DNA from: Mycolicibacterium nivoides
GTDB lineage: Bacteria > Actinomycetota > Actinomycetes > Mycobacteriales > Mycobacteriaceae
Direction of reading: 5' to 3'
DNA: 64,000 nt
Assembly (NCBI RefSeq): GCF_003855255.1
Contig: NZ_CP034072.1
Location: 992,001-1,056,000, forward strand
Below the pieces are notes generated by a model. It was not told the origin of the DNA, did not search any database, and saw nothing but the letters and a program-made list of their open reading frames with translations. The translations under genes and the position numbers were made by a program. Shown here piece after piece: positions 9,869 through 21,468 of the stretch. Position 1 is the stretch's first letter; each line of letters begins with the position of its first letter.

Positions 9869-10546
9869 ATGGCAGAACCCCTGATCGCCCCGTCCATCCT
9901 GTCCGCTGACTTCGCGCGGCTGGCCGATGAGGTCGCCGCGGTGGCCGGGGCCGACTGGCTGCACGTCGACGTGATGGACAACCATTTCGTGCCCAACCTG
10001 ACGTTGGGCCTGCCCGTGGTGGAGTCCCTGCTCAAGGTGACCGACATCCCGATGGACTGCCATCTGATGATCGACCAACCCGAACGCTGGGCGCCGCCAT
10101 ACGCCGAGGCGGGCGCCTACAACGTCACGTTCCACGCCGAAGCCACCGACAATCCGGTCGGCGTGGCGCGCGATATCCGTGCCGCCGGCGCCAAGGCCGG
10201 CCTGTCGGTGAAGCCCGGCACCCCGTTGGAGCCGTACCTGGACATCCTCAAGGAGTTCGACACCCTCCTGGTGATGTCGGTGGAACCCGGCTTCGGTGGG
10301 CAGAAGTTCATCCCGGAGGTGCTCACCAAGGTGAGCACCGTGCGCCGCCTGGTGGACTCCGGCGAGCTGACCATCGTCGTCGAGATCGACGGTGGCATCA
10401 ATGCCGACACCATCGAGCAGGCGGCTGAGGCCGGCGTCGACTGCTTCGTCGCCGGCTCTGCGGTGTACAGCGCAGCCGATCCGGCTGCCGCGGTGAAGTC
10501 CCTGCGTCAGCAGGCTGCGAGCGCCTCGAGACATCTGACGCTATGA
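9869..10546 (+). CDS. rpe: Ribulose-phosphate 3-epimerase
   Basis: 225-residue TIM barrel that interconverts ribulose 5-phosphate and xylulose 5-phosphate. Family signatures: [16 protein letters not shown] at the N terminus, [15 protein letters not shown] (metal ligands and catalytic Asp), [17 protein letters not shown] and EIDGGIN (second catalytic Asp). ATG 9869 is preferred because the protein then begins [11 protein letters not shown] like other Rpe proteins; a longer frame from 9806 would overlap rsmB. Its stop overlaps the ribD start (ATGA). It supplies pentose phosphate for riboflavin synthesis and works with the pentose phosphate genes near 49-55 kb. Confidence 0.95.
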   Translation: MAEPLIAPSILSADFARLADEVAAVAGADWLHVDVMDNHFVPNLTLGLPVVESLLKVTDIPMDCHLMIDQPERWAPPYAEAGAYNVTFHAEATDNPVGVARDIRAAGAKAGLSVKPGTPLEPYLDILKEFDTLLVMSVEPGFGGQKFIPEVLTKVSTVRRLVDSGELTIVVEIDGGINADTIEQAAEAGVDCFVAGSAVYSAADPAAAVKSLRQQAASASRHLTL

Positions 10547-11544
10547 CGCCCGAGGCCGCAATGCGGCTGGCCATCGAGCAGGCCGAACAGGTCAAGGGCT
10601 CGACCTACCCGAATCCGCCGGTCGGCGCGGTGATCCTGGACAGTGACGGGCAGATCGCCGGCGTCGGCGGGACGCAACCCGTCGGCGGGCCGCACGCCGA
10701 GGTGATGGCCTTGCGGGCGGCCGGGGACCGGGCCAAGGGCGGCACCGCCCTGGTCACCCTGGAACCGTGCAATCACCACGGCCGCACCCCGCCGTGCGTG
10801 GATGCGCTTCTGGCATCGGGGATTTCGGCCGTCACCTTTGCGGTGTCCGATCCCAACCCGGCAGCGGAAGGCGGGGCGGCGCGGCTCGCGGAGGCCGGCG
10901 TCACGGTCAGCGCCGGGTTGCTGGCGAACGAGGTCGAAAAGGGACCGCTGCGCGAGTGGCTGTACAAGCAGCGCACCGGATTGCCGCATGTCACATGGAA
11001 ATTCGCGACGAGTGTGGACGGCCGCAGCGCTGCCGCCGACGGTTCCAGCCAATGGATCACCAGTGAGGCCGCCCGCGCGGACGTCCATCGCAAGCGGGCC
11101 GCGGCCGACGCGATCGTGGTCGGCACCGGGACCGTGTTCTTCGACGATCCGACGTTGACTGCGCGCCGGGCCGACGGCACGCTGGCCGGTCATCAGCCCC
11201 TGCGGGTCGTGGTGGGGATGCGCGAGGTGTCGCCGGACGCCAAGGTGCTCAACGATGATTCGCACACGATGCTGATCCGTACGCATGATCCGCTCGAGGT
11301 GATGCGGTCGCTGGGCGACCGGACCGACGTCCTCCTGGAGGGCGGGCCGACCCTGGCCGGGGCGTTCCTGCGGGCAGGAGTGGTCAACCGGATCCTGGCC
11401 TACGTGGCGCCGATACTGCTGGGCGGCCCGATAACTGCGGTCGATGACATCGGAGTGCCGAGTATCACGCACGCGCAGCGGTGGGGGTTCGACGGCATCA
11501 CCCCCATCGGGCCGGATGTTCGCCTGAGTCTGGTACCTAACTGA
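10543..11544 (+). CDS. ribD: Bifunctional riboflavin deaminase/reductase RibD
   Basis: 333 residues with two domains. The N-terminal zinc deaminase (about 1-145) shows [17 protein letters not shown] (HAE) and [12 protein letters not shown] (zinc cysteines). The C-terminal NADPH reductase (about 150-330) shows [20 protein letters not shown] and [10 protein letters not shown]. Together they carry out the second and third steps of riboflavin synthesis, from the GTP cyclohydrolase II product. It is coupled to rpe by a four-base overlap. No FMN riboswitch is visible upstream. Confidence 0.94.
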   Translation: MTPEAAMRLAIEQAEQVKGSTYPNPPVGAVILDSDGQIAGVGGTQPVGGPHAEVMALRAAGDRAKGGTALVTLEPCNHHGRTPPCVDALLASGISAVTFAVSDPNPAAEGGAARLAEAGVTVSAGLLANEVEKGPLREWLYKQRTGLPHVTWKFATSVDGRSAAADGSSQWITSEAARADVHRKRAAADAIVVGTGTVFFDDPTLTARRADGTLAGHQPLRVVVGMREVSPDAKVLNDDSHTMLIRTHDPLEVMRSLGDRTDVLLEGGPTLAGAFLRAGVVNRILAYVAPILLGGPITAVDDIGVPSITHAQRWGFDGITPIGPDVRLSLVPN

Positions 11545-11570
11545 TAGTGGGCCCGCAGTAGGTAGCCAGC

Positions 11571-11589
11571 TTTAGTTAGGGTGACCTAA
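11571..11589 (+). promoter_or_regulatory. IdeR-like iron box
   Basis: TTTAGTTAGGGTGACCTAA matches 15 of 19 positions of the mycobacterial IdeR/DtxR consensus TTAGGTTAGGCTAACCTAA as I recall it. It overlaps the -10 box of the promoter at 11587, the usual place for iron-dependent repression. It points into a run of tiny ORFs rather than a known siderophore gene. A chance match is possible. Confidence 0.6.
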
Positions 11590-11592
11590 GTT
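11587..11592 (+). promoter_or_regulatory. -10 box of a leaderless mini-ORF promoter under the iron box
   Basis: TAAGTT lies six bases before the GTG at 11599, so the transcript would start on that codon; the box shares three bases with the end of the IdeR-like site. Confidence 0.5.
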
Positions 11593-11598
11593 ACGCTC

Positions 11599-11676
11599 GT
11601 GAAATGCCAGGCATCGTCGGTGATGATCGGTACACTCGTACCAAAGCGCGTTCGTTGCCGAATGTGCGCCGGGTGA
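11599..11676 (+). CDS. Candidate leaderless mini-ORF, 25 residues, cysteine-containing
   Basis: GTG-started frame encoding a basic 25-residue peptide with three cysteines (positions 3, 19 and 22, the last two as CRMC). It begins exactly where the promoter under the IdeR-like box should start transcription. Its TGA overlaps a GTG at 11673 that opens a nine-residue frame. No family is recognised. It may be a regulatory leader peptide or a small metal-binding product. The evidence is positional only. Confidence 0.35.
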   Translation: MKCQASSVMIGTLVPKRVRCRMCAG

Positions 11677-11702
11677 ACACGAGCAAAGGACGCGAGCAAT
11701 GA
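11673..11702 (+). CDS. Candidate nine-residue linker ORF
   Basis: GTG at 11673 sits in a GTGA overlap with the previous mini-ORF. The frame reads MNTSKGREQ, and its TGA overlaps the ATG of the next mini-ORF (ATGA). Its only likely role is to pass ribosomes to the following start. Confidence 0.25.
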   Translation: MNTSKGREQ

Positions 11703-11854
11703 CTGCACTGCAGGACTGGCTCCCCACGACGCCATGGACTCCCCGCACGATCCGGGCACTGGTGCGCGCTCCGCTACGCCTCGTGCTGCCCGGCCGGCCC
11801 GATGAGGCCGACCGGGCGCCACGTTTGCTGAGCCCCGGAGTCGAACGCTGCTGA
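11699..11854 (+). CDS. Candidate small basic protein, 51 residues
   Basis: ATG preceded by AAAGGA (11685-11690) nine bases upstream, a usable ribosome binding site. The product begins MTALQDWLPTTPWTP, is rich in Arg, Pro and Leu, has no membrane helix and ends in cysteine. It lies between the converging ribD and P55 genes, ends six bases before the P55 stop, and is downstream of an IdeR-like box. I recognise no family. If real, it would be an iron-responsive small protein. Codon choice is as GC-rich as the neighbours, so it does not discriminate. Confidence 0.4.
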   Translation: MTALQDWLPTTPWTPRTIRALVRAPLRLVLPGRPDEADRAPRLLSPGVERC

Positions 11855-11859
11855 GCCGA

Positions 11860-13533
11860 TCAGCTCGATCGATGGCGTCCCGGCGGTTGGTCGGTGCCCT
11901 GGACCGCCGGGTCGGCTGACTGGACCGGCAGGACCTCCGTCGGCAGGTACAGCTGCCCTGTCGACGTGTCATCACTCTGACCGGCGCGCAGGTCCTCGGG
12001 AGGACCGGCAGGTTCGTCGACGTGGACGTGACGCGCGGCAATCAGCAGGCCGAGCACCGCACCCACCACGCAGACGATCGCGGTGATCCCGAAGATGTCG
12101 CCGTACATCGACACGTACGCCTCGCGATAGCGCACCGCTTGAGACGCCAACCGCTCCTGAAGCGACATCTGGCCGGTGTTCGCCGCGGCCGACAAGGTGG
12201 ACAGGTGCTGGTTGAACCGGTACAGGCCCCAGGCCGACAGGCCCGCCATACCGATCAGCATGCCGATCATCCGGGCGACCACCACGAAGGCCGAGGCGAT
12301 GCCGTGTTGTGCGGCAGGCACCACCCGCAGCGTGGCCGAGGTCAGCGGAGCGATCACCAGTCCGAGTCCCAGGCCGACGATCGCCAGATCGGTGTCCAGG
12401 ACCGGCAGCTTGAACAGAACCAGGTCGTGTACGGCGTCGAGCACATCGATCGACCACTGGGTGATCAGCCAGAACCCGCCGGCCGCGATCATCAGGCCGA
12501 CGAATGTGATGATGCGATCCCCGACCCGGGTGGCGATCCAGCCACCGATCAGCGCGCCGATCGGCAGCGCACCCAGGAACCACAGCAGCAGGAAGGCGGT
12601 CTCGTACTTGTCCTTGCCGAGCACGCCCTGACCGAACAGTTCGACGTTGACCAGCGTGACCATCAGTGCGGCGCCGGTGCACAACGAGGCGGCGAGTGCG
12701 GCCAGGAACGGCAGGAACCGCACACCCGCGGGTTCGATCAGCCGGGTACGCGCCAGCCGTTCCCACACGAAGAACGCCACGGCCGCCACCAGCGCACCGA
12801 TCAGGACCGGGAGGCCCCAGCTGGGTAGCACCTGCTTGCCGTCGGGTTCCGGGTTGTAGAGGCCGACGACGGCCAGGCCCAACGCGATCGCCAGCAGGAT
12901 GCCGCCGACGACATCGACCTTCTCGGGGTGGTCGCTCGGTTCCTTGCCCGGCAGGCTGAAATGGATCATCACCATGGCGATGAGCGCCAGCGGCACATTG
13001 ATCCAGAACACAGATTGCCAGTGATGGAACACCGCCACGGCGCCGATGCCGTACAACGGGCCCAGCACGCTGCCGAACTCCTGGGCGGCGCCGACGCCGC
13101 CGAGCACCGCGGCCCGGTTACGTGCGGCCCACAGATCGGCGGCCAGCGCCAGCGTCACGGGCAGTAGCGCGCCGCTCGCGGTGCCCTGCACCACGCGGCC
13201 GATGACCAGCATGGTCAGGTCGCTCGACAGTGCGGTGATCACCGAGCCGATGGCGAAACCGGCCAAGCCGACCTGGATCAGCATCTTGCGCCCGAACCGG
13301 TCCGAGGCCCGCCCCAGCAGCGGCATCGCCGCGATGTAGCCCAGCAGGTAACCCGTGATGATTGGCGTGACCTGCTGGATCTTGTTGATCGCGATACCGA
13401 CGTCGGACATGATGTCGGTCATGATCGTGACCACGACATAGGTGTCGAGGGCACCGAGCAGCACGGCAAGACTGCCCGCGCTGATCGCGATATGGCGGTT
13501 GCGGCCGGACCTCACCGACTCCGCGGTCGACAT
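11860..13533 (-). CDS. P55 major facilitator efflux pump (triacylglycerol/lipid exporter partner)
   Basis: 557-residue MFS protein with about 14 helices. It starts near [18 protein letters not shown], contains the MFS loop motif [12 protein letters not shown] (about 75-90), and has a hydrophilic C-terminal tail after about 500. Sequence and pairing with lprG match M. tuberculosis P55 (Rv1410c), which works with LprG in export of triacylated lipids and in drug tolerance. ATG shares one base with the lprG stop (TGATG), so the two are translationally coupled. The C-terminal tail is slightly longer than in the 518-residue M. tuberculosis protein as recalled. Confidence 0.93.
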   Translation of the reverse strand: MSTAESVRSGRNRHIAISAGSLAVLLGALDTYVVVTIMTDIMSDVGIAINKIQQVTPIITGYLLGYIAAMPLLGRASDRFGRKMLIQVGLAGFAIGSVITALSSDLTMLVIGRVVQGTASGALLPVTLALAADLWAARNRAAVLGGVGAAQEFGSVLGPLYGIGAVAVFHHWQSVFWINVPLALIAMVMIHFSLPGKEPSDHPEKVDVVGGILLAIALGLAVVGLYNPEPDGKQVLPSWGLPVLIGALVAAVAFFVWERLARTRLIEPAGVRFLPFLAALAASLCTGAALMVTLVNVELFGQGVLGKDKYETAFLLLWFLGALPIGALIGGWIATRVGDRIITFVGLMIAAGGFWLITQWSIDVLDAVHDLVLFKLPVLDTDLAIVGLGLGLVIAPLTSATLRVVPAAQHGIASAFVVVARMIGMLIGMAGLSAWGLYRFNQHLSTLSAAANTGQMSLQERLASQAVRYREAYVSMYGDIFGITAIVCVVGAVLGLLIAARHVHVDEPAGPPEDLRAGQSDDTSTGQLYLPTEVLPVQSADPAVQGTDQPPGRHRSS

Positions 13534-14252
13534 CAGGAAGCGGGCTTGGTGACGGTGACCTGCTTGCCCCAGTCAGACAGGGTCATGGTGACGCTGTTTC
13601 CGGGCGTGGGTTCGAGCTTGGCCTGCAGCAGGGTGTGGTTCCCGTCCTCGGTGATCCAGGCAGTTCCCGGGACCGGGCCTTCGGCCTTGAGCTGCGGGGC
13701 GATCTTGTTGACCGCGTCGGCGCTGACGGTGCCGGTCACTCGGACCGCCTCGGTGCCGCCGATGGATTCACGGCCGTCGGCCTTGGGGTCACTGAAGTTC
13801 GCCAGCACGTTGGCCAGGCCGTTGTCGGGGTTCAGGATCGCCGAGATGTCGTAGATGTTCGTGGCGGGCCCGTAGTTGGACAGCGGATCGCCCGGGGTCA
13901 GCGCCGCGTACAGATCGCCGCCGGCCACCACGAACTTCGCGTCGGCCAGCTTCTGGCCCGCGAACAGCAGGTCGGCGGTGCCCTCGGCAGCCACCTCGGG
14001 GGTGTTGGTCAGGTCACCGTCGAGCTTCTCCACCGGAAGTCCCTTGATGGTGCCCTGCACGGTAAGCAGCAGATGCACGCTCTGCTGTGCCTTGGTGCTG
14101 GCCGAGGACTCCTGCAGTAACTGGGCCGCGTCGGGCAGCGGGGCGTTCGACTTCTCCGAGGACGAAGACGACGAGCAGCCGGCCACGAGGGCGGCCGCTG
14201 CGAAGAGAATTGCGAGTAAGGACTGGACTGCGAAGCGTGGGCGCGTCTGCAT
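13533..14252 (-). CDS. lprG: LprG lipoprotein, lipid carrier
   Basis: 239 residues. The signal peptide ends in the lipobox LVAGC (Cys26), followed by a Ser-run linker. The rest is the LppX_LprAFG fold, a beta half-barrel with a lipid pocket, containing [14 protein letters not shown] and [14 protein letters not shown]. LprG binds triacylated glycolipids in the periplasm and passes them outward with P55. The ATG at 14252 is chosen because it starts the signal peptide directly and has a TANNNT box six bases before it; the open frame upstream is not signal-like. It is divergent from ribE. Confidence 0.92.
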   Translation of the reverse strand: MQTRPRFAVQSLLAILFAAAALVAGCSSSSSSEKSNAPLPDAAQLLQESSASTKAQQSVHLLLTVQGTIKGLPVEKLDGDLTNTPEVAAEGTADLLFAGQKLADAKFVVAGGDLYAALTPGDPLSNYGPATNIYDISAILNPDNGLANVLANFSDPKADGRESIGGTEAVRVTGTVSADAVNKIAPQLKAEGPVPGTAWITEDGNHTLLQAKLEPTPGNSVTMTLSDWGKQVTVTKPAS

Positions 14253-14258
14253 TACTGC

Positions 14259-14264
14259 ATCGTA
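14259..14264 (-). promoter_or_regulatory. -10 box of a leaderless lprG promoter
   Basis: On the minus strand TACGAT is followed by six bases and the lprG ATG. It drives the lprG-P55 operon. Confidence 0.45.
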
Positions 14265-14312
14265 GAGGCTCGCGGCAGCCGGGCGTTTTCTCCAACTCGT
14301 ACTCGGGCCGAA

Positions 14313-14318
14313 TAGTCT
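14313..14318 (+). promoter_or_regulatory. -10 box of a leaderless ribE promoter
   Basis: TAGTCT lies seven bases before the GTG of ribE at 14326; no Shine-Dalgarno sequence precedes that codon. Confidence 0.5.
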
Positions 14319-14325
14319 GGTCGGC

Positions 14326-14925
14326 GTGTTCACCGGAATCGTTGAAGAGCTGGGTGTCCTGGTCGACAAGGCGGAGCTGACGGATGCCGCCCGATTCACC
14401 ATCCGCGGCCCCGTGGTCACCGCCGACGCCGGTCACGGCGACTCGATCGCCGTGAACGGGGTCTGTCTGACCGTGGTGGACGTACTGCCCGACGGAGCGT
14501 TCACCGCCGACGTCATGGGGGAGACGCTGAACCGGTCGAGCCTGGGTGGGGTCGGGGTGGGCAGCCAGGTCAACCTGGAGCGGGCCGCCGCGGTCAATAG
14601 TCGCCTCGGCGGCCACATCGTGCAGGGCCACGTGGACGGCACCGGAACTGTGATCTCCCGCACGCCTTTCGATCACTGGGAAGTGGTCCGCATCGGTCTT
14701 CCCGCCACGCTGTCGCGCTATGTCGTAGAGAAGGGTTCGATCACCGTTGACGGGGTGTCGTTGACGGTGTCCGCGGTGGGTGACGACTGGTTCGAGGTGT
14801 CGCTCATCCCCACCACGCGTGAGCTCACCACGCTGGGTCAGGCGGGCGTCGGGACGACGGTCAATCTCGAGGTGGACATCATCGCCAAATACGTGGAACG
14901 GCTCATGGCCGGTCCCGGTGAGTAA
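14326..14925 (+). CDS. ribE: Riboflavin synthase alpha chain
   Basis: 199 residues, standard length. Two repeated lumazine-binding barrels begin with MFTGIVEELGVL (residue 1) and GGHIVQGHVDGTG (about 97). The enzyme dismutates two molecules of 6,7-dimethyl-8-ribityllumazine into riboflavin and the pyrimidine precursor. The name follows the ribE convention; the mycobacterial literature also calls it ribC. It is followed by ribBA and ribH, making a riboflavin cluster without a visible FMN riboswitch. Confidence 0.95.
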   Translation: MFTGIVEELGVLVDKAELTDAARFTIRGPVVTADAGHGDSIAVNGVCLTVVDVLPDGAFTADVMGETLNRSSLGGVGVGSQVNLERAAAVNSRLGGHIVQGHVDGTGTVISRTPFDHWEVVRIGLPATLSRYVVEKGSITVDGVSLTVSAVGDDWFEVSLIPTTRELTTLGQAGVGTTVNLEVDIIAKYVERLMAGPGE

Positions 14926-15022
14926 GAGCTGGCAATAACCGCTGGATTTCGGTGGTTCATACTGGAGTCGGCGATTGGTCCCGCATTGGGGACCTGTCAT
15001 TAGAACAGGCAAGGTGGCGCAG

Positions 15023-16827
<1,805 letters not shown>

Positions 16828-16834
16828 CCGAGAG

Positions 16835-17287
16835 ATGACTGCAGAAACCTGGGACATAGATATCCGGCCTTACCGGACACCGTATTTCGCCTACGGCGCG
16901 GCGCTGATCATCTTCCTGGCGCACGTTGCGGTCGGCGTGCTGCTGAAGGTCGGGTCCACCGGCGTGGTCTTCCAGACCTCCGATCAGGTGGCGATCGCCT
17001 TGCTGGGAGCCATCATCGGCTGCGTGGTGCTGTTGTTCGCGCGGCCGCGGCTGCGGGTCGGCCCGTCGGGCGTGGCCGTCCGGAATCTGATCGGTTTCAA
17101 GGTGATTCCCTGGTCCGAGGCTCTCAGTGTGTCGTTCCCGGTCGGAGCCCGCTGGGCTCGGTTGAACCTGCCCGACGACGAGTACATCCCGCTGATGGCG
17201 ATCCAGGCGATCGACAAGGACCGCGCGGTCAAGGCGATGGACGAGGTCCGGGACCTGATCGACCGCTACCGCTCAAATCTCGTCTGA
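16835..17287 (+). CDS. Two-helix membrane protein with bacterial PH-like domain
   Basis: 150 residues. Two predicted helices (about 18-38 and 50-67) are followed by a short PH-like domain (LRVGPSGVAVRNLIGFKVIPWSEALSVSF, about 72-100, cited in parts). It resembles Rv1417, which sits at the same place beside ribH. It starts eight bases after ribH and may be co-transcribed with it. Function unknown; such domains often scaffold membrane complexes. Confidence 0.7.
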   Translation: MTAETWDIDIRPYRTPYFAYGAALIIFLAHVAVGVLLKVGSTGVVFQTSDQVAIALLGAIIGCVVLLFARPRLRVGPSGVAVRNLIGFKVIPWSEALSVSFPVGARWARLNLPDDEYIPLMAIQAIDKDRAVKAMDEVRDLIDRYRSNLV

Positions 17288-17297
17288 CACCGCAGGA

Positions 17298-19301
17298 TCA
17301 GCCGGCATCGCCCAGCACCAGGCCCTCCCGCCGCGGATCGGCCCCGCCGATCCAGCCCGACGGGGTTCGCACCAGGGCTGAGAGCCCACTGGACTGATCC
17401 GCCAGCGACACCTGATGCCCGAGCGCCCGCAGGCCCTCGACCAGTTGATCACGGTCTCCATTGGCGACCGTGTCGACCAACGGGTGCTCACCTCCGACAT
17501 TGGTCACCGGGGTATTGGCCGCGCCGAAGTCGATCATCGACACCGCCTGCTGTGGATCCAGGTTCCAATCCATGATTCCGACAAGGGTTTTCACGACGAA
17601 CTGGATGATCACCGAGCCGCCGGGGGAGCCGACGACCGCGTACAGGGGGCCCCGTTGCGGCCCCGTCTTGTCGAACACCAGCGTCGGCGCCATCGTGCTG
17701 CGGGGGCGCTTGCCGGGCTCAACCCGGTTGGGTACGGGATGGCCTTCGGTACTGGTCGGCTCGGCGGAGAAGTCGGTGAGCTGGTTGTTGAGCAGGAAGC
17801 CGTCGACCATGTGGAACGAACCGAAGGCGGACTCGATCGTGGTGGTCAGTGACGCCGCATTGCCGTGGCTGTCGATCACGCTGATCTGGCTGGTGCCGTG
17901 CTCGGGCGGCGGCGGGATGGTCATCGGTGGGGCGAAGTCCCCGGGCGCGGCTGTGCCCATCGTGTGGTTGCGCGAGATCAGGGCGGCGCGGCCGGTCAGG
18001 TAGGCGCCGCCCAGCAGTGTCTCGGGTGATCCGCCGGGCAGCGGGACGAAATCGGTGTCGGCGACGTAGCGATCACGGTCGGCGTAGGCGAGGCGTTCGG
18101 CCTCCGAGATCAGGTGCACCCCGGTCACCGACGGGTGCCCGCCGTTGAGGTCGACGCGGACCGGCTTGTAATCGCTCATCGGGAAGTGCTCGAGCATGCC
18201 GAGGGTGGCGGCCACCGCGATGCCGCCTGACGACGGCGGTGGCATACCGCAGACCTCGCGACCACGGTAGGTGGTGCACACGGGGTCGCGGTGTTTGACG
18301 GTGTAGGCGGCGAGATCCTGTTCGGTCATGAGGCTCGGCGTGCGGCCGCCGCTGGTATCGGCCGCGGCCGCAACGACAGCGCGGGCGATGTCGCCCGTGT
18401 AGAAGGCCTGAGCACCCTCGGATGCGATGGCGCCCAAGGTTTTCGCATAGGCGGGGTTGGTCATGCGGGTGCCCACCGGCTTGGGACTGCCGTCGGGGTT
18501 GAGGAAGTAGCCGGCGGCGGCGGGATCCAACCGAAGCTGGGCGTCGGCATCGTCGATGGCCGCAGCGAGGCGCGGGCTGACGTCGAACCCCTTGTCGGCC
18601 AGCGACACGGCCGGGTCGAAGAGATCGCGCCAGGCCTTCTTGCCGAACTGGTGGTGCACGTCGTCGAGCAGTCGCACGATCCCCGGCACCCCGATCGAGC
18701 GGCCCGATGCCCGGGCGTCGGGTTTGGGGATGGTGCGGTCGGTCTCCGACACCCAGCGCAGGTAGTTCTCCGTCGCGGCAGCTGGGGCGGTCTCACGTCC
18801 GTCATAGGCGCGCACCGCGTTGCCTGCCGCGTCGTAGTACAGCAGGAAGCCGCCGCCGCCGATCCCGGAGGACTGGGGTTCGACGAGACCGAGCACGGCC
18901 TGTGCGGTCACGAGTGCGTCGGCAGCCGTGCCGCCGTCGCGCAGCACCTTGCAGGCGGCTTCGGTGGCCAGTGGATTGGCGGTGGCCACCGCGTAGGTGG
19001 CGGTGCGGACGGCTGTCATGTCGCTGCGGTAGCCGGTGCCGATCTCGGGGTTGGTCGCGAGGTCGCGGGTCGTCGGCGGTGCCGACGGTTGGGCTGGGGT
19101 CGGCGGTGCCGACGGTTGGGCTGGGGTCGGCGGTGGCGGTGCTTGAGGAGGTTTGGGTGACGGGGTCCCGTTGGAAACGATCTGGCACGGGCCTGCCTCG
19201 GTCCTCGCCGGGCGCCGACTGCCGTCGGAGCATCCGGCAAGGATCACAGCGAGGACACTGAGCAGCGCGATGACCGAACGGGTGGACGCCAGCAACCGCA
19301 C
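17298..19301 (-). CDS. ggt: Lipoprotein gamma-glutamyltransferase
   Basis: 667 residues. A signal peptide with lipobox ILAGC (Cys24) is followed by a Pro-rich linker (about 45-75) containing two identical PPTPAQPSA units, then the Ggt domain beginning near [17 protein letters not shown]. The autocleavage and nucleophile threonine is expected in [15 protein letters not shown] (Thr470); [14 protein letters not shown] near 565 is the usual substrate-binding glycine region. It hydrolyses or transfers gamma-glutamyl groups of glutathione-type peptides at the cell surface. M. tuberculosis has the lipoprotein lprH near this place instead, so the position is not the conserved one. It is divergent from uvrC. 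Confidence 0.88.
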   Translation of the reverse strand: MRLLASTRSVIALLSVLAVILAGCSDGSRRPARTEAGPCQIVSNGTPSPKPPQAPPPPTPAQPSAPPTPAQPSAPPTTRDLATNPEIGTGYRSDMTAVRTATYAVATANPLATEAACKVLRDGGTAADALVTAQAVLGLVEPQSSGIGGGGFLLYYDAAGNAVRAYDGRETAPAAATENYLRWVSETDRTIPKPDARASGRSIGVPGIVRLLDDVHHQFGKKAWRDLFDPAVSLADKGFDVSPRLAAAIDDADAQLRLDPAAAGYFLNPDGSPKPVGTRMTNPAYAKTLGAIASEGAQAFYTGDIARAVVAAAADTSGGRTPSLMTEQDLAAYTVKHRDPVCTTYRGREVCGMPPPSSGGIAVAATLGMLEHFPMSDYKPVRVDLNGGHPSVTGVHLISEAERLAYADRDRYVADTDFVPLPGGSPETLLGGAYLTGRAALISRNHTMGTAAPGDFAPPMTIPPPPEHGTSQISVIDSHGNAASLTTTIESAFGSFHMVDGFLLNNQLTDFSAEPTSTEGHPVPNRVEPGKRPRSTMAPTLVFDKTGPQRGPLYAVVGSPGGSVIIQFVVKTLVGIMDWNLDPQQAVSMIDFGAANTPVTNVGGEHPLVDTVANGDRDQLVEGLRALGHQVSLADQSSGLSALVRTPSGWIGGADPRREGLVLGDAG
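19075..19128 (-). repeat. Two exact 27-bp tandem units in the ggt linker
   Basis: Copies at 19075-19101 and 19102-19128 are identical and in frame; each encodes nine Pro/Ala-rich residues of the linker between the lipid anchor and the enzyme. Confidence 0.85.
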
Positions 19302-19307
19302 AGTTCG

Positions 19308-19313
19308 ACGGTA
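19308..19313 (-). promoter_or_regulatory. -10 box of a leaderless ggt promoter
   Basis: On the minus strand TACCGT is six bases before the GTG of ggt. Confidence 0.45.
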
Positions 19314-19338
19314 GCGGAGTTCAGTCGGATCGCGGCAG

Positions 19339-19344
19339 TAACCT
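19339..19344 (+). promoter_or_regulatory. -10 box of a leaderless uvrC promoter
   Basis: TAACCT is seven bases before the GTG of uvrC at 19352. With the ggt box it makes a compact divergent promoter pair in about 50 bases. Confidence 0.5.
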
Positions 19345-19351
19345 GGAAACC

Positions 19352-21427
19352 GTGCCCGATCCAGCGACGTACCGGCCGGCGCCCGGATCGATACCAGTGG
19401 AGCCGGGCGTGTACCGGTTCCGGGACCCGCACGGCCGGGTCATCTATGTCGGTAAAGCCAAGAGTCTGCGCAGCCGGCTGACGTCGTACTTCGCCGATAT
19501 CGCGAGCCTGGCGCCGCGCACCCGGCAGATGGTGATGACGGCGGGCAGTGTCGAGTGGACCGTGGTCACCACCGAGGTCGAAGCGCTCCAGTTGGAGTAC
19601 AACTGGATCAAGGAATTCGATCCACGCTTCAACATCCGCTACCGCGACGACAAGACGTACCCGGTGTTGGCGGTCACGCTCAACGAGGAGTACCCGCGGC
19701 TGATGGTGTATCGCGGACCGCGGCGCAAGGGGGTGCGGTACTTCGGCCCCTATTCGCATGCGTGGGCGATCCGGGAGACACTCGATCTGCTGACCCGGGT
19801 GTTTCCGGCCAGAACCTGTTCCGCGGGAGTGTTCAAGCGGCACAGGCAGATCGACCGTCCGTGCCTGCTCGGCTACATCGACAAGTGCTCGGCGCCGTGC
19901 ATCGGCCGGGTCAGTGCCGAGGAACACCGGCGCATCGTGCTCGACTTCTGCGACTTCCTGTCAGGCAAGACCGACCGGTTGGCCCGCGACATGGAGCAGC
20001 AGATGATCGCGGCCGCCGAGGAGCTGGATTTCGAACGGGCCGCCCGGTTGCGGGATGACATCGCGGCGCTCAAACGTGCGCTGGAGAAACAGGCCGTGGT
20101 GCTCGGCGACGGCACCGACGCTGACGTGGTGGCGTTCGCCGATGACGATCTCGAGGCGGCCGTGCAGGTGTTCCACGTCCGTGGTGGCCGGGTGCGGGGT
20201 CAGCGCGGCTGGATCGTCGAGAAGTCGGGTGACCCAGAACAATCCGGGCAGGAGCATCTGGTCGAGCAGTTCCTCACCCAGTTCTACGGCGAGCAGGCTG
20301 AACTCGGCGGGGCGGCCGACGAGGCGACCAACCCGGTGCCGCGGGAGGTTCTGGTGCCGGTGCTGCCGCCGAACGCCGAACAGCTGGCGGCGTGGTTGTC
20401 GGGGCTTCGTGGGTCGCGGGTGAGCTTGCGGGTGCCGGTGCGCGGGGACAAGCGCACGCTGGCCGAGACCGTCGCGCGCAATGCGCACGAGGCTCTGGCC
20501 CAGCACAAGCTCAAGCGAGCCGGCGATTTCAACGCGAGATCGGAAGCACTGCAGAGTATTCAGGATTCCCTGGGCCTGGCCGATGCGCCGTTGCGGATCG
20601 AATGCGTGGACATCAGCCACGTCCAGGGCACCGACGTGGTCGCCTCGCTCGTGGTGTTCGAGGACGGTCTGCCGCGGAAGTCGGACTACCGGCACTACGC
20701 GATCCGCGAGGCTGCCGGCGAAGGACGTTCGGATGACGTCGCCTCGATCGCCGAGGTGACGCGACGCCGTTTTCTGCGGCATGTGAGCGATACGCAGCCC
20801 GAGCCGGGCACGGAGCAGCGTCCGCGCCGGTTCGCCTATCCGCCCAACCTGTTCGTCGTGGACGGCGGTGCCCCTCAGGTCAACGCGGCGGCCGCGGTGC
20901 TCGATGAGCTGGGCGTCACGGACGTCGCGGTGATCGGGCTGGCCAAGCGACTCGAAGAGGTGTGGGTGCCTGCCGAGCCTGATCCGGTGATCTTCCCGCG
21001 CAACAGTGAAGGGCTGTATCTGTTGCAACGCGTGCGTGACGAGGCACACCGGTTCGCGATCAGCTATCACCGCAGCAAGCGGTCCAAGCGGATGACCGCC
21101 TCGGCACTCGACTCGGTGCGTGGTTTGGGCGAACAGCGCCGCAAGGCGTTGGTGACGCATTTCGGCTCGGTCGCGCGGCTCAAGGACGCCACGGTGGAGG
21201 AGATCACCGCGGTGCCCGGGATAGGTGTGGCGACGGCGAAGGCCGTCCTGGCTGCGCTCGGCGGTGAGCCGCCAATCGAGCCCGGCGGTGAGCCGCCAAT
21301 GGAGTCAACAAGCGCGCCGCCATCGGTCCAGAGCGATGGCCCGCGAAGTGAGAACAGCGCCGGACTGGGCGATTCAGGGGCGCCCGCAACGGTTATCGAG
21401 GATGATCGACGCAGGGTGTCGGGATGA
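19352..21427 (+). CDS. uvrC: UvrABC excinuclease subunit C
   Basis: 691 residues. The N-terminal GIY-YIG nuclease ([20 protein letters not shown], about 16-35) makes the 3' cut. A UVR domain ([20 protein letters not shown]) that binds UvrB lies near 215. The RNase H-like domain for the 5' cut shows [16 protein letters not shown] (about 416) and [12 protein letters not shown] (about 506). Tandem helix-hairpin-helix motifs ([33 protein letters not shown]) lie near 590-635. The last 60 residues are a low-complexity tail with a GGEPP duplication. It acts in nucleotide excision repair. Its TGA overlaps an ATG that opens a 14-residue linker ORF before rapZ. Confidence 0.96.
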   Translation: MPDPATYRPAPGSIPVEPGVYRFRDPHGRVIYVGKAKSLRSRLTSYFADIASLAPRTRQMVMTAGSVEWTVVTTEVEALQLEYNWIKEFDPRFNIRYRDDKTYPVLAVTLNEEYPRLMVYRGPRRKGVRYFGPYSHAWAIRETLDLLTRVFPARTCSAGVFKRHRQIDRPCLLGYIDKCSAPCIGRVSAEEHRRIVLDFCDFLSGKTDRLARDMEQQMIAAAEELDFERAARLRDDIAALKRALEKQAVVLGDGTDADVVAFADDDLEAAVQVFHVRGGRVRGQRGWIVEKSGDPEQSGQEHLVEQFLTQFYGEQAELGGAADEATNPVPREVLVPVLPPNAEQLAAWLSGLRGSRVSLRVPVRGDKRTLAETVARNAHEALAQHKLKRAGDFNARSEALQSIQDSLGLADAPLRIECVDISHVQGTDVVASLVVFEDGLPRKSDYRHYAIREAAGEGRSDDVASIAEVTRRRFLRHVSDTQPEPGTEQRPRRFAYPPNLFVVDGGAPQVNAAAAVLDELGVTDVAVIGLAKRLEEVWVPAEPDPVIFPRNSEGLYLLQRVRDEAHRFAISYHRSKRSKRMTASALDSVRGLGEQRRKALVTHFGSVARLKDATVEEITAVPGIGVATAKAVLAALGGEPPIEPGGEPPMESTSAPPSVQSDGPRSENSAGLGDSGAPATVIEDDRRRVSG

Positions 21428-21468
21428 CGGGTAACGGGGACATGAGTAGCCAGGCGGATCGCGCATGA
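21424..21468 (+). CDS. Candidate 14-residue linker ORF between uvrC and rapZ
   Basis: ATG at 21424 overlaps the uvrC TGA, and the frame ([14 protein letters not shown]) ends in a TGA that overlaps the rapZ ATG. Both junctions are ATGA. It would let ribosomes finishing uvrC reinitiate and reach rapZ. A peptide function is not implied. Confidence 0.3.
   Translation: MTGNGDMSSQADRA

Noticed and set aside
14926..15022. FMN riboswitch before ribBA
   Set aside because: The gap is under 100 bases and I see none of the conserved RFN stem elements; the ribE and ribD upstream regions also lack room for one.
19961..21160. Long minus-strand frame inside uvrC
   Set aside because: Antisense shadow of a well-supported gene, no recognisable motif or ribosome binding site.
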